Source of the DNA: an uncultured Pelagibacteraceae bacterium
GTDB lineage: Bacteria; Pseudomonadota; Alphaproteobacteria; Pelagibacterales; Pelagibacteraceae
Direction: 5' to 3'
NCBI GenBank assembly: GCA_902541315.1
Contig: CACBQF010000006.1
Span: forward strand, 1-56,003
Length of the DNA stretch: 56,003 bases
Shown here: piece after piece, positions 1 through 8,011 of the stretch
Layout of the letters: each line of letters starts with the position of its first letter
Position numbering within the stretch: the first letter of the stretch is position 1
Made by a program: the position numbers and the translations under genes
The notes under the pieces: generated by a model
The model's input: the letters and a program-made list of their open reading frames with translations, nothing else
Told to the model about the DNA's origin: nothing
Databases searched by the model: none

Positions 1-315
1 ACTACAGGTGATGGTTTGCTTGTGGCTCTAGAAGCTCTTTTTGCCTTAAGGAAGGGAAAAAAAGCAAGTGATTTTTTCGATAAATTTGAAAAAACACCGC
101 AGCTTTTAGAAAATATTAATGTCAAAGATAAGAATATTATTAAAAGACCAGAAATAAAAAAAACCATAAAATTTGCAGAAAAATTAATCAAGGGCAAAGG
201 AAGAATTTTGGTTAGAAAATCAGGAACTGAGTCCAAAATAAGAGTTATGGTAGAAAGTGAAAATAAAATACTTTTATCTAAATGTATTAGTATTATATCA
301 AGAAAAATAAAATAA
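1..315 (+). CDS. glmM: Phosphoglucosamine mutase, C-terminal part (cut by window edge)
   Basis: The frame is open from base 1, so this is the last 104 codons of a longer gene. The protein begins TTGDGLLVALEAL and ends with the phosphate-binding loop RKSGTESKIRVMVES, which is characteristic of the alpha-D-phosphohexomutase C-terminal domain. In GlmM this loop grips the substrate phosphate. GlmM converts glucosamine-6-phosphate to glucosamine-1-phosphate for UDP-GlcNAc, peptidoglycan and LPS synthesis in the cytoplasm. The catalytic serine and metal-binding loop lie outside the window, so the choice of GlmM over phosphomannomutase rests on the shape of the loop and is likely but not certain. 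Confidence 0.82.
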   Translation, partial: TTGDGLLVALEALFALRKGKKASDFFDKFEKTPQLLENINVKDKNIIKRPEIKKTIKFAEKLIKGKGRILVRKSGTESKIRVMVESENKILLSKCISIISRKIK

Positions 316-316
316 A

Positions 317-1130
317 TTGAAGCCAAACTCAAAAAATTTTAATAATTGCAGGATCAGACTCATCTGGAGGAGCGGGCATTCAAGCTGACATAAAGACTGT
401 TACTGCCCTTGGATCTTATGCTATGACAGCTATAACTGCAGTTACAATACAGAATACCACAGGTGTAAAATCAATTATAGGAATAGATCCAAAAGAAATT
501 TTAAATCAAATTATTTTTACCTGTAAAGATATAAGACCTGACGCGATTAAAATAGGGATGCTGCACTCTCAAGATGTTATAAGATCAGTTTTAAAGGCTT
601 TAGATTTAATTAAAATAAAAAAAATCATTTTGGATCCTGTGATGGTTGCAAAAGGTGGAGCTAAATTGATAGATAGTAAAGCAATTGAAATATTAAAATT
701 GAAATTAATTAAAAAAGTGTCATTAATAACTCCTAATATTCCAGAAGCAGAAATTTTGACCAAAACAAAAATTTTGAATAAAGAAGATATGATTTATGCT
801 GGTAATAAACTTATAGGATTAGGAGCTAAAAATGTACTGATTAAGGGTGGACATCTAAAAAACAGAAGTGTTACAGATATTTTTATAAATAAAAAAGATA
901 TCAAAATTTTTGATAGTAAGCGCTTTAAAACTAAAAATACTCATGGCACAGGTTGCACTTTGTCCAGTGCCGTAACAACTTTTATATCGTGTGGAAAAAC
1001 AGTAAAGAAATCTTGTGAGCTTGGTATTAAGTATGTAAGTTCAGCAATTAAATCTAACCCAAAATATGGAAGAGGTCATGGCCCAATTAACCATCTCATT
1101 TCTCTAAAAGTAGATAAGAAATTTAAATAA
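317..1130 (+). CDS. thiD: Hydroxymethylpyrimidine (phosphate) kinase ThiD, apparent frameshift near the start
   Basis: ThiD phosphorylates HMP and HMP-P in thiamine synthesis. The first ATG in the main frame is at 423, but the ribokinase-fold N-terminus is encoded upstream in the same frame: from 336 it reads [20 protein letters not shown], the conserved substrate/ATP-site motif. That frame has a TGA at 318-320 and no ATG, GTG or TTG before 336. A TTG at 317 begins KPNSK in another frame, and one extra A in the A6 run at 331-336 would join the two into a normal protein of about 274 residues. Later motifs are intact: [26 protein letters not shown] and the catalytic GTGCTLSSA. The gene overlaps purA by one base. 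It may be a sequencing error, a rare ATT start, or a real lesion. Confidence 0.82.
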
Positions 1131-2422
1131 TGAAAAATATAGTCGTTGTAGGATCTCAATGGGGTGATGAAGGTAAGGGAAAAATTGTTGATTGGTTATC
1201 TGAACAAGCTGATGTTGTAATAAGATTCCAGGGAGGCCATAATGCTGGACATACTCTTGTAATTGATGGTGTAACTTACAAATTAAGATTATTACCATCG
1301 GGTATAGTTAGAAAAGGTAAAATATCAATAATTGGCAATGGTGTTGTCGTGGATCCATGGGCCCTATTGGAGGAAATTCAAGAAATAAAATCTAAAGGTG
1401 TAGAGGTTAATACTGATAATTTTATTATTTCAGAGTCCGCAAATTTGATTTTACCTTTTCATCGTGAAATGGACGAAATTAGAGAAGATGCAGCTGGTAA
1501 GAGTAAGATAGGGACAACCAGAAGAGGAATTGGGCCTGCATATGAGGACAAAGTTGGAAGAAGGTCAATAAGAGTTATGGATTTAAGATCTGAAAAAAAT
1601 TTAGATCAAAGACTTCAGTCAGTGTTAGTTCATCATAATGCAATTAGAAAGGGTTTAGGAAAAAAAATTTTTCAAATAGATCAGCTTAAATCAGATTTAC
1701 TAAAAATAGCCCCCGAAATATTAAAATTTTCACAGCCCGTGTGGCTCAAAATAGATGAATTTAAAAAACAAAAAAAGAAAATTTTATTTGAAGGAGCTCA
1801 GGGTATTTTATTAGATGTTGATCACGGGACTTATCCTTTTGTAACTTCTTCAAATACCGTTGCATCAAGTGCTGCTACAGGAACTGGCTGTGGACTTAAT
1901 TCGATAAATTATGTTCTTGGAATTACAAAAGCATATACAACAAGAGTTGGAGAAGGCCCGTTCCCGACAGAACTAACCGACAACATTGGTGAATTGTTGG
2001 GTACGCGAGGAAAAGAATTTGGAACCGTTACTAGCAGAAAAAGAAGATGTGGATGGTTTGACGGTGTTTTAGTCAGACAAACAATTAAAATTTCAGGCAT
2101 AAACTCAATTGCTTTAACAAAATTAGACGTTTTAGATGAATTAGATGAAATAAAAATGTGTGTTGCTTACGAGCTCAATGGTAGAAAATTAGATTATTTA
2201 CCTGCAGCTGTAGAGGATCAAATAAAAATAAAACCTATTTATAAAACATTTCAAGGATGGAAAGTTTCTACAAGTGGTATAAAAAATATTGAAAAGTTAC
2301 CTGAAAATGCAAAAAAGTATATTTTTTCAGTAGAGAATTTTATTGGCGCAAAAGTATCGAGTATTTCTACTAGCCCAGAAAGAGATGATACTATTTTAAT
2401 TGAAAATCCTTTTGAGGTTTAA
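1130..2422 (+). CDS. purA: Adenylosuccinate synthetase
   Basis: PurA joins IMP and aspartate using GTP to make adenylosuccinate, the first committed step to AMP. The 430-residue length is normal. The N-terminus has the P-loop-like [11 protein letters not shown] (residues 8-18) with catalytic Asp13, and GGHNAGH ending at the catalytic His41. Further family motifs are [14 protein letters not shown], the switch segment [23 protein letters not shown], and the GTP-site segment ALTKLDVLD. The ATG overlaps the thiD stop by one base, indicating co-transcription and probably translational coupling. Its last four bases overlap the end of the convergent rpoH, leaving no room for a terminator. Confidence 0.98.
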   Translation: MKNIVVVGSQWGDEGKGKIVDWLSEQADVVIRFQGGHNAGHTLVIDGVTYKLRLLPSGIVRKGKISIIGNGVVVDPWALLEEIQEIKSKGVEVNTDNFIISESANLILPFHREMDEIREDAAGKSKIGTTRRGIGPAYEDKVGRRSIRVMDLRSEKNLDQRLQSVLVHHNAIRKGLGKKIFQIDQLKSDLLKIAPEILKFSQPVWLKIDEFKKQKKKILFEGAQGILLDVDHGTYPFVTSSNTVASSAATGTGCGLNSINYVLGITKAYTTRVGEGPFPTELTDNIGELLGTRGKEFGTVTSRKRRCGWFDGVLVRQTIKISGINSIALTKLDVLDELDEIKMCVAYELNGRKLDYLPAAVEDQIKIKPIYKTFQGWKVSTSGIKNIEKLPENAKKYIFSVENFIGAKVSSISTSPERDDTILIENPFEV

Positions 2423-3312
2423 TTTGCAGGTAATAGATTTTTTGACTTAGCCAAAAGCAACATATGTTTTTGAAGTTTTTCAAAAGCTTTGTTTTCTATT
2501 TGTCTGACTCTTTCTCTGCTAATATTATATTTTTTGCTCAAATCCTCTAGGGTAGTCGGATCATCATTTAATCTTCTTGAATATAAAATTTCTCTTTCTC
2601 TATCATTAAGAACTTTAATCGAGTCTTTTAATAAATCTTTCCTTTGTTCCATTTCTTCATGATGTGCATACTTTAAATCGTGATCAAGCTCTTTGTCTTC
2701 TAACCAGTCTTGCCATTCATCACCATCTTCACCTACTTGAGCGTTAAGAGAGAATTCCTTACCAGAAAGTCTTCTGTTCATTGAAACTACTTCTTCTCTA
2801 CTTACATCAAGTTTATTAGCGATGTGATTTACATGCTCATCTTTTAAATCACCTTCAGTTTCTGGCGCTATTTGATTCTTAATCTTTTTTAAATTAAAAA
2901 ATAATTTTTTTTGCGCAGTGGTAGTTCCGATCTTGACGAGACTCCATGATCTTAAAATATATTCTTGAATAGAAGCTTTTATCCACCACATTGCATAAGT
3001 TGCTAATCTAAAACCTTTTTCTGGTTCAAATTTTTTTACAGCTTGCATCAAACCAACATTTCCCTCTGAAATCATCTCATTAACAGGTAGACCATAACCT
3101 TTATATCCCATAGCAATTTTTGCAACTAACCTTAAGTGACTAGTAACTAATTTTTCTGCAGCTTTAATATTTCCTGTTGTTTTCCAATTCTTCGCTAGCA
3201 TATATTCTTCTTCAGCAGCTAACATAGGAAATTTTTTTATTTGCTCTAAGTATGCGGATAGACCACCTTCATTAGATAAAGTTGGTAGATTATTACTAAA
3301 TGTTGCACTCAT
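2419..3312 (-). CDS. rpoH: RNA polymerase heat-shock sigma factor RpoH (sigma-32)
   Basis: This 297-residue sigma-70-family protein directs RNA polymerase to heat-shock promoters. Region 2 is clear: [20 protein letters not shown], the 2.3-2.4 segment [20 protein letters not shown], then the RpoH box [12 protein letters not shown] that separates RpoH from housekeeping sigma factors. Region 4 ends with a helix-turn-helix, [20 protein letters not shown]. The gene lies 41 bases downstream of rluD on the same strand, so the two are probably co-transcribed. It ends inside the last codons of purA on the opposite strand. SAR11 genomes encode very few sigma factors, which makes this one of the main regulators expected in the cell. 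Confidence 0.96.
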   Translation of the reverse strand: MSATFSNNLPTLSNEGGLSAYLEQIKKFPMLAAEEEYMLAKNWKTTGNIKAAEKLVTSHLRLVAKIAMGYKGYGLPVNEMISEGNVGLMQAVKKFEPEKGFRLATYAMWWIKASIQEYILRSWSLVKIGTTTAQKKLFFNLKKIKNQIAPETEGDLKDEHVNHIANKLDVSREEVVSMNRRLSGKEFSLNAQVGEDGDEWQDWLEDKELDHDLKYAHHEEMEQRKDLLKDSIKVLNDREREILYSRRLNDDPTTLEDLSKKYNISRERVRQIENKAFEKLQKHMLLLAKSKNLLPAN

Positions 3313-3353
3313 AAGAAGGTTTATTTAATTAATTATAATTTATTTTCAATATT

Positions 3354-4334
3354 TTATTTTGCAGAGTTTTTAAGCTTTTTTAGAATATTATTTAGATCTT
3401 GTGGCAAAAGTGAGGAAAAAATTACTGGTTTTTTAGTTCTTGGATGCATAAAGCCTAATGTTTTTGCATGAAGAAATTGTCTGTTAAAATTAATAATTAA
3501 ATTTTGAATATCTGGATCAACATTCTTTAATCTTTTATATTTTTTTTTATATTTATCATCACCTACTAGACTGTTACCTTTATAATTCATGTGGACTCTT
3601 ATCTGATGTGTTCTTCCAGTTTCTAGTTTACATTCAACCAAACTCAAGGTTGGTATTTTTTTACTTTCAAAAATTTCTAGTGTTTTATAATTAGTAATAG
3701 CTTTTTTGCCCCTAGAACTACTTACTTCCATAAGTTGTCTATTTTTTGTACTACGTGTTATTAATGTTTCAATTCTTCCAGAGGATGGTCTAAGTTTTCC
3801 CCATATTAAAAGGTGGTAAATTCTAATAATTGTATGATCACTAAATTGTCTAGATAAATTTTCATGAGTTTCGTTATTTTTTGCAATTACAACTACACCG
3901 GATGTATTCTTGTCAATTCTATGAACAATACCAGGTCTTAACTCATCTCCAATACTTGATAAGGAGTTTTTGTTATATTGCATTAATGCATTAACAATTG
4001 TTTTATCGTGATTTCCAGCTCCTGGATGCATTATTATGCCAGCAGGTTTATTGATTATTAGCAAATCCTTATCTTCATATATTATTTCTAGTTTAAAGTT
4101 GTAAGGCTTAAGAGATGCTTTTTCTGGTTCTGGAATTTCTAGATTTATTAAGTCACCAACAGAGACTTTTTTTGATGGATTTTTAATAATTTTATTATTT
4201 AATTTTAGTTTTTCCCGTAAAATCAAATTTTTAATCCTTGTTCTGCTAATTAATTCATTTCTTCTGTTGATTAAAAAATCAACTCTCAATTTTTTTTCAT
4301 TTTCTTCTACTATAAAACTAATGTTTTTTTTCAT
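3354..4334 (-). CDS. rluD: 23S rRNA pseudouridine synthase, RluD type
   Basis: RluD-type enzymes isomerise uridines in 23S rRNA helix 69. The 326-residue protein has an N-terminal S4-like RNA-binding segment (about residues 14-75) and a RluA-family catalytic domain. The signature GIVHRIDKNTSGVVVIAKN carries the catalytic Asp in HRID. Other family blocks are LIINKPAGIIMHPGAGN and the C-terminal GRTHQIRVHM. RluC is less likely because the residues around HPGAGN and gene order (next to rpoH) favour RluD. The ATG is only a few bases from a perfect AT palindrome that separates it from the divergent tRNA-Arg gene. Confidence 0.9.
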   Translation of the reverse strand: MKKNISFIVEENEKKLRVDFLINRRNELISRTRIKNLILREKLKLNNKIIKNPSKKVSVGDLINLEIPEPEKASLKPYNFKLEIIYEDKDLLIINKPAGIIMHPGAGNHDKTIVNALMQYNKNSLSSIGDELRPGIVHRIDKNTSGVVVIAKNNETHENLSRQFSDHTIIRIYHLLIWGKLRPSSGRIETLITRSTKNRQLMEVSSSRGKKAITNYKTLEIFESKKIPTLSLVECKLETGRTHQIRVHMNYKGNSLVGDDKYKKKYKRLKNVDPDIQNLIINFNRQFLHAKTLGFMHPRTKKPVIFSSLLPQDLNNILKKLKNSAK

Positions 4335-4337
4335 AAA

Positions 4338-4357
4338 ATATAATATTAATATTATAT
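4338..4357. promoter_or_regulatory. Perfect 20-bp AT palindrome with a TATAAT on each strand
   Basis: The 20 bases between rluD and tRNA-Arg equal their own reverse complement. They contain TATAAT at 4339-4344 on the plus strand and at 4356-4351 on the minus strand. Each would place a transcript start about 7-10 bases before the tRNA 5' end and before the rluD ATG. A symmetric, bidirectional -10 region is the natural reading. No good -35 hexamer is visible on either side, so promoter activity is an inference. Confidence 0.5.
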
Positions 4358-4434
4358 GCGCTTGTAGCTCAATTGGATAGAGCGCCTGACTTCGGATCAG
4401 GAGGTTCTGGGTTCAACTCCTAGCAGGCGCACCA
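4358..4434 (+). tRNA. tRNA-Arg (anticodon TCG), CCA encoded
   Basis: The 77 bases fold into a full cloverleaf. The acceptor stem is GCGCTTG with CAGGCGC (one G-T pair). The D arm contains GCTC...GAGC. The anticodon stem CCTGA/TCAGG has the loop CTTCGGA, giving anticodon TCG for Arg CGN codons. The T arm is CTGGG-TTCAACT-CCTAG. The terminal CCA is in the gene. The next gene, on the other strand, ends one base after it. The anticodon can read CGA and, if modified or by wobble, other CGN codons. Confidence 0.97.
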
Positions 4435-4435
4435 A

Positions 4436-5227
4436 TTATTCACCCATATTAATTAACGTTCCTTTAATTCGAGCTCTTAAAAAAGATAAATAAAATAGAA
4501 ATATTCCCACAATCAAATAGATTAAGTTTAATAAATATGCTTGTTTTAAATTTACATAATCAATTGACCCGTTTAAAAGTATATTTCTTGTTTCATCAAA
4601 AATATAAACAAGTGGTAAACATTTCGCAATGACTTGAAATAAGTCCGGTAAAATTTCTATTGGATAATAAATGCATCCTAATGGAGCTAACAAAAACAAG
4701 GATGACCACGCAATATTTTCAAAGGATGGACCAAATCTGATTAGTCCCGAACTTACAAACAACCCAAGTGTTATTCCAAAAAGATATAAACTTAGAAATA
4801 GAAATAAAAGTGGTAAACCTAATTTTAAAATTGATACACCAAATAGTGGAGAAGTTAGCATTATTGCAGGAACCAAACCTATTAAAGTCCTTATTAAAGC
4901 AGTAAAAATTAGCGAAACAATTATTTCTTTAAGTTTTAGTGGAGCTATAAATAAATTTGTAAAATTTCTGCTCCAGATTTCCTCTAAAAATAGCATATTA
5001 AAACTAATACTTGATCTGAAAAGAATATCATAAAGAATTGCACATGTTAAAATAACCCCAAGAGTATTACTATAGTAATCACTATGTATTGAAAAAAATT
5101 TTGAAATAAATCCCCATAATATTATTTGAATCGTTGGCCAATAAATTAAATCTAAAATTCTTGGCAAAGAACTTTTAATTAAATAATAATGTCTGAGAAA
5201 AAGACCGTACATTTTATTAAAATTCAT
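4436..5227 (-). CDS. ABC-2 type transporter permease
   Basis: This 263-residue integral membrane protein has about six hydrophobic segments, starting near residues 25-45 (YWPTIQIILWGFIS) and ending near 235-255. It also has the ABC-2 pattern of a polar N-terminal segment followed by helix pairs (LGVILTCAILYDILFRSS, FLFLSLYLFGITLGLFVSSG). Such permeases form the channel of exporters for drugs, lipids or polysaccharides. It overlaps the 3' end of the ATPase gene by four bases and surely partners with it. Family resemblance is to NodJ/DrrB-type permeases; the substrate is unknown. No lipoprotein or fusion partner is next to it. Confidence 0.85.
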   Translation of the reverse strand: MNFNKMYGLFLRHYYLIKSSLPRILDLIYWPTIQIILWGFISKFFSIHSDYYSNTLGVILTCAILYDILFRSSISFNMLFLEEIWSRNFTNLFIAPLKLKEIIVSLIFTALIRTLIGLVPAIMLTSPLFGVSILKLGLPLLFLFLSLYLFGITLGLFVSSGLIRFGPSFENIAWSSLFLLAPLGCIYYPIEILPDLFQVIAKCLPLVYIFDETRNILLNGSIDYVNLKQAYLLNLIYLIVGIFLFYLSFLRARIKGTLINMGE

Positions 5228-5952
5228 AATTTTTCCCTCGTAAGTTTTAAAAAAACTTCTTCCATATTTTTTCTGCCATGTTTTTTAATTAATTCATCTG
5301 GCCTACCCTCATCAATAATCGATCCTTTATTCATCATTAAAACTGAGGAACATAGCCTCTCTACTTCTGCCATATTGTGTGATGCTAAGAGAATTGAAGT
5401 TTTGTTTTCTTGTTGATATTCCTCTAAAAAACCTCTGACAAAATCACCGGTCTCAGGATCAAGAGATGATGTTGGTTCATCAAGTAGCAAAACTTTTGGA
5501 TTATTAATTATTGACTTAGCAAGACTTACTCTATTTTTCTGACCCGATGATAAATTTCCCGTCAATTTATCCATAAACTCATAGAGTCTGAGTTTTTCAC
5601 TTAGATAGTCGATTTTTGTTTTAAGTTTTTCAACATCATAAAGTCTCCCATAAACTTCTAAATTTTGTCTAACTGTCAATTTTTTTGGTAATTCTATATA
5701 AGGAGATATAAAATTTAGTTGATTTAATAAATCTACACGCTGGTTTTCAATTTCAACTCCATTTACTAAAACTTTTCCTTTCGATGGTTTCAATAGACCT
5801 AAAATCATACCTATTGTGGTAGTTTTTCCGCAACCATTAGGACCAAGTATCCCTATAATTTGATTTTCATCTACTTTAAAGGAAATATTTTTTACCGCCT
5901 CTTTTATATTATAAGCTTTTGATAATCCTATTACTTCAAGTGGTCTTTTCAT
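5224..5952 (-). CDS. ABC exporter ATP-binding protein (CcmA/DrrA-like)
   Basis: The 242-residue cytoplasmic ATPase carries Walker A GPNGCGKTT (around residues 38-46), the ABC signature LSSGQKNRVSLAKS, Walker B VLLLDEPTSSLD and the H-loop ASHNMAE. The ordering and the length are typical of ATPases paired with ABC-2 permeases, and the permease gene follows with a four-base overlap. It starts inside the end of the upstream Sua5-type gene (17-base overlap), so all three genes are likely one minus-strand operon. The signature has LSSGQ instead of LSGGQ, a tolerated variant. The exported substrate cannot be inferred. Confidence 0.9.
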   Translation of the reverse strand: MKRPLEVIGLSKAYNIKEAVKNISFKVDENQIIGILGPNGCGKTTTIGMILGLLKPSKGKVLVNGVEIENQRVDLLNQLNFISPYIELPKKLTVRQNLEVYGRLYDVEKLKTKIDYLSEKLRLYEFMDKLTGNLSSGQKNRVSLAKSIINNPKVLLLDEPTSSLDPETGDFVRGFLEEYQQENKTSILLASHNMAEVERLCSSVLMMNKGSIIDEGRPDELIKKHGRKNMEEVFLKLTREKL

Positions 5953-6877
5953 TGAATCTCGATGCCCTTAATAATCTGTCGTTAATAGTTTTACCATATC
6001 CCTTATCAGGAATTTTGCATACTGCAATAGAGCTATATCTTTTTTTTTTAATTTTTCTTAAAGTGGTATATAAATTTTTTGCAGCCTCCTTTAAATTACC
6101 TTTTTTTGATAAAAAATAATAATTTGATTTATTTACTTTTTTTTTTCTGATCAACAAGTATGCTTCATTCTTAAGAATATTTTTTGCATTAAGTCTGATT
6201 GGTATACCTGGTGAGTAGTGAAATTTAGATTGTCCTGGTGAAGAAATTTTTAAGGGATTACTATTTATTGGTATTTTTTTTCTTAATATTTTTTGAATAT
6301 TTGAAACGTTTAAACCACCTAATCTTAAAATTTGAGGTTTCTTTCTAAGATCAATAATTGTTGATTCTACCCCAATAGATGCTTTTCCACCTTCAAGCAC
6401 ATATTTTATCTTTTTTCCAAAGTCTTCTTTCACATCAGCGGATGTAACAGCACTAACTCTAGATGAGGGATTAGCACTTGGAGCTGCCAAAGGAAATTCT
6501 AAAATTTTAAGTAATTTTCTCGTAACCGAGTGTCGTGGAAATCTTATTGCTAACGAATTTTTATTATTAGTAATTATTTTTGAAATTTCTGATGATTTTT
6601 TAAGATTAAGAATAAATGTCAAAGGACCAGGACAAAATTTTTTATATAACTTAATAAAATAATTGTTTATATGACAATCTTTTTTCAATCTTTGAATATT
6701 AAAATAGTGAACTATAAGAGGATTATTTTTAGGTCTTTTTTTAAGCTTATATATTTTTTTACATGCCTGGTCTGAGTAAGCATTACCTGCTAAACCGTAA
6801 ACCGTTTCTGTAGGAATAGCAACACATTCTCTTTTAGAGAGCAGTTTTTTAGCTTTTTTAATATTTGCAAGTTTCAT
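5936..6877 (-). CDS. tsaC: L-threonylcarbamoyladenylate synthase (Sua5/YrdC family)
   Basis: This enzyme makes threonylcarbamoyl-AMP from threonine, bicarbonate and ATP for the universal t6A37 tRNA modification. The N-terminal YrdC domain (about residues 1-195) shows the opening AIPTETVYGLAGNA, the KRPKNNPLIVHYF binding motif and PLAAPSANPSSRVS. At 313 residues it is longer than TsaC and carries the extra C-terminal Sua5 domain after an SPGQSKFHYSP linker, which closes over the active site. It is divergent from xseB with a 26-base gap and heads an operon with the ABC exporter pair. Sua5 is an equally good name. Confidence 0.92.
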   Translation of the reverse strand: MKLANIKKAKKLLSKRECVAIPTETVYGLAGNAYSDQACKKIYKLKKRPKNNPLIVHYFNIQRLKKDCHINNYFIKLYKKFCPGPLTFILNLKKSSEISKIITNNKNSLAIRFPRHSVTRKLLKILEFPLAAPSANPSSRVSAVTSADVKEDFGKKIKYVLEGGKASIGVESTIIDLRKKPQILRLGGLNVSNIQKILRKKIPINSNPLKISSPGQSKFHYSPGIPIRLNAKNILKNEAYLLIRKKKVNKSNYYFLSKKGNLKEAAKNLYTTLRKIKKKRYSSIAVCKIPDKGYGKTINDRLLRASRFNEKTT

Positions 6878-6903
6878 TTTCTTGTATTATCTGAGAGTAT
6901 TAT

Positions 6904-7158
6904 ATGAAAGATAAAGATTTACCAAACGATTATGAATCTTCGTCTCTAGAGAAATTAACTCTTGAAGCTAATAAGTTAATTGAGGATTTAGAGAGCCAAA
7001 AAGACTTACAAAATTCAATTGAAAAATATCAAAATTTAATGAAACTTAACAATATTATCGAAAAAAAATTTAAAAAAAAAGTTAACGATATCAATACAGC
7101 AACTAAAGAAAAAATATCCAAAATAACTTTTAAGAATAATGCAAAAAAAACTAAATAA
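6904..7158 (+). CDS. xseB: Exodeoxyribonuclease VII small subunit
   Basis: The 84-residue product is a small, highly charged helical protein with the XseB pattern SLEKLTLEANKLIEDLESQKDLQNSIEKYQ: a predicted helical hairpin that coats the large subunit XseA. Exonuclease VII degrades single-stranded DNA to oligonucleotides. Identification is supported strongly by gene order, since xseB-ispA-dxs is a widespread arrangement. The end overlaps ispA by 20 bases. Sequence conservation in this family is low, so context carries much of the weight. No xseA is in the window. Confidence 0.8.
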   Translation: MKDKDLPNDYESSSLEKLTLEANKLIEDLESQKDLQNSIEKYQNLMKLNNIIEKKFKKKVNDINTATKEKISKITFKNNAKKTK

Positions 7159-8011
7159 AATTGCTGAAGATACAAACATTTTTTTAAAAAGATTTATTAA
7201 AAAACAAAAAAAATCAGGACTGATTATTCCAATGCAATATGGATTATTTTCAGGTGGCAAAAAAATAAGATCAAAAATACTGATTGATGTAGGTTCAATA
7301 TTTAATCTAAATTATAAAACTTTAATAATTATTGGTGCTGCTGTTGAATGTATTCATGCTTATTCACTTATTCATGATGATTTGCCATGTATGGATAATG
7401 ATTTAATAAGACGAGGCAAGCCCTCTACTCATATCAAGTTTGGAGAATCTACAGCTGTACTTGCTGGAAACTCACTTTTAACTATGGCGTTCGAAATTTT
7501 AAGTCATAAAGATTTACACGCCAATGAAAAAACAAAAATTAGATTGATTAATAAAATTTCTGAAAGTTCTGGACATCTTGGTATTGCTGGTGGTCAATAT
7601 TTAGATCTTAGCTATGAACATAAGAAAATTTCAAAAGAAAAGATAATTGAAATGGAAATAAAAAAAACTGGAAAGCTTTTTAGTTTTTGTTGTGTAGCGC
7701 CATTAATATTAAAGAACAAAAGTAATAAAGATATTCAAAATTTTGAAAATATCGGCGCTGATATAGGTTTACTATTTCAACTTGCTGATGATCTAATTGA
7801 TTATAATGGAAACCTTTTAGCTGCAGGAAAAAAAACAGGAAAAGATAAGAAAAAAGGTAAAGCTACTCTTATTAGTTTACTGGGAGATAAAAATACTATT
7901 AAATATGCAAATAATTTAATTTTAAAAATAAATTCTAAATTAAAAAAATATGGGCCCAAATCTAAGAATTTATCTGAAACCTTAAATTATATTTTGCATA
8001 GAGATAAATGA
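7139..8011 (+). CDS. ispA: Farnesyl/geranyl diphosphate synthase
   Basis: IspA condenses DMAPP and IPP to GPP and FPP for quinones and undecaprenyl carriers. The 290-residue protein has both aspartate-rich motifs: first DDLPCMDND (near residue 80, with the two-residue spacer typical of bacterial FPP synthases) and second DDLID. The GGKKIRSKI substrate-binding loop is near residue 35, and GGQYLD lies between the motifs. It overlaps xseB by 20 bases and dxs by four (ATGA), showing tight coupling in one operon. Chain length (C15 versus C20) cannot be fixed from motifs alone. Confidence 0.93.
   Translation: MQKKLNKIAEDTNIFLKRFIKKQKKSGLIIPMQYGLFSGGKKIRSKILIDVGSIFNLNYKTLIIIGAAVECIHAYSLIHDDLPCMDNDLIRRGKPSTHIKFGESTAVLAGNSLLTMAFEILSHKDLHANEKTKIRLINKISESSGHLGIAGGQYLDLSYEHKKISKEKIIEMEIKKTGKLFSFCCVAPLILKNKSNKDIQNFENIGADIGLLFQLADDLIDYNGNLLAAGKKTGKDKKKGKATLISLLGDKNTIKYANNLILKINSKLKKYGPKSKNLSETLNYILHRDK

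Noticed and set aside
4671..5033. A 120-codon open frame on the plus strand
   Set aside because: It is antisense to the ABC-2 permease gene, which has a clear partner ATPase, helices and overlap. The product shows no known motif.
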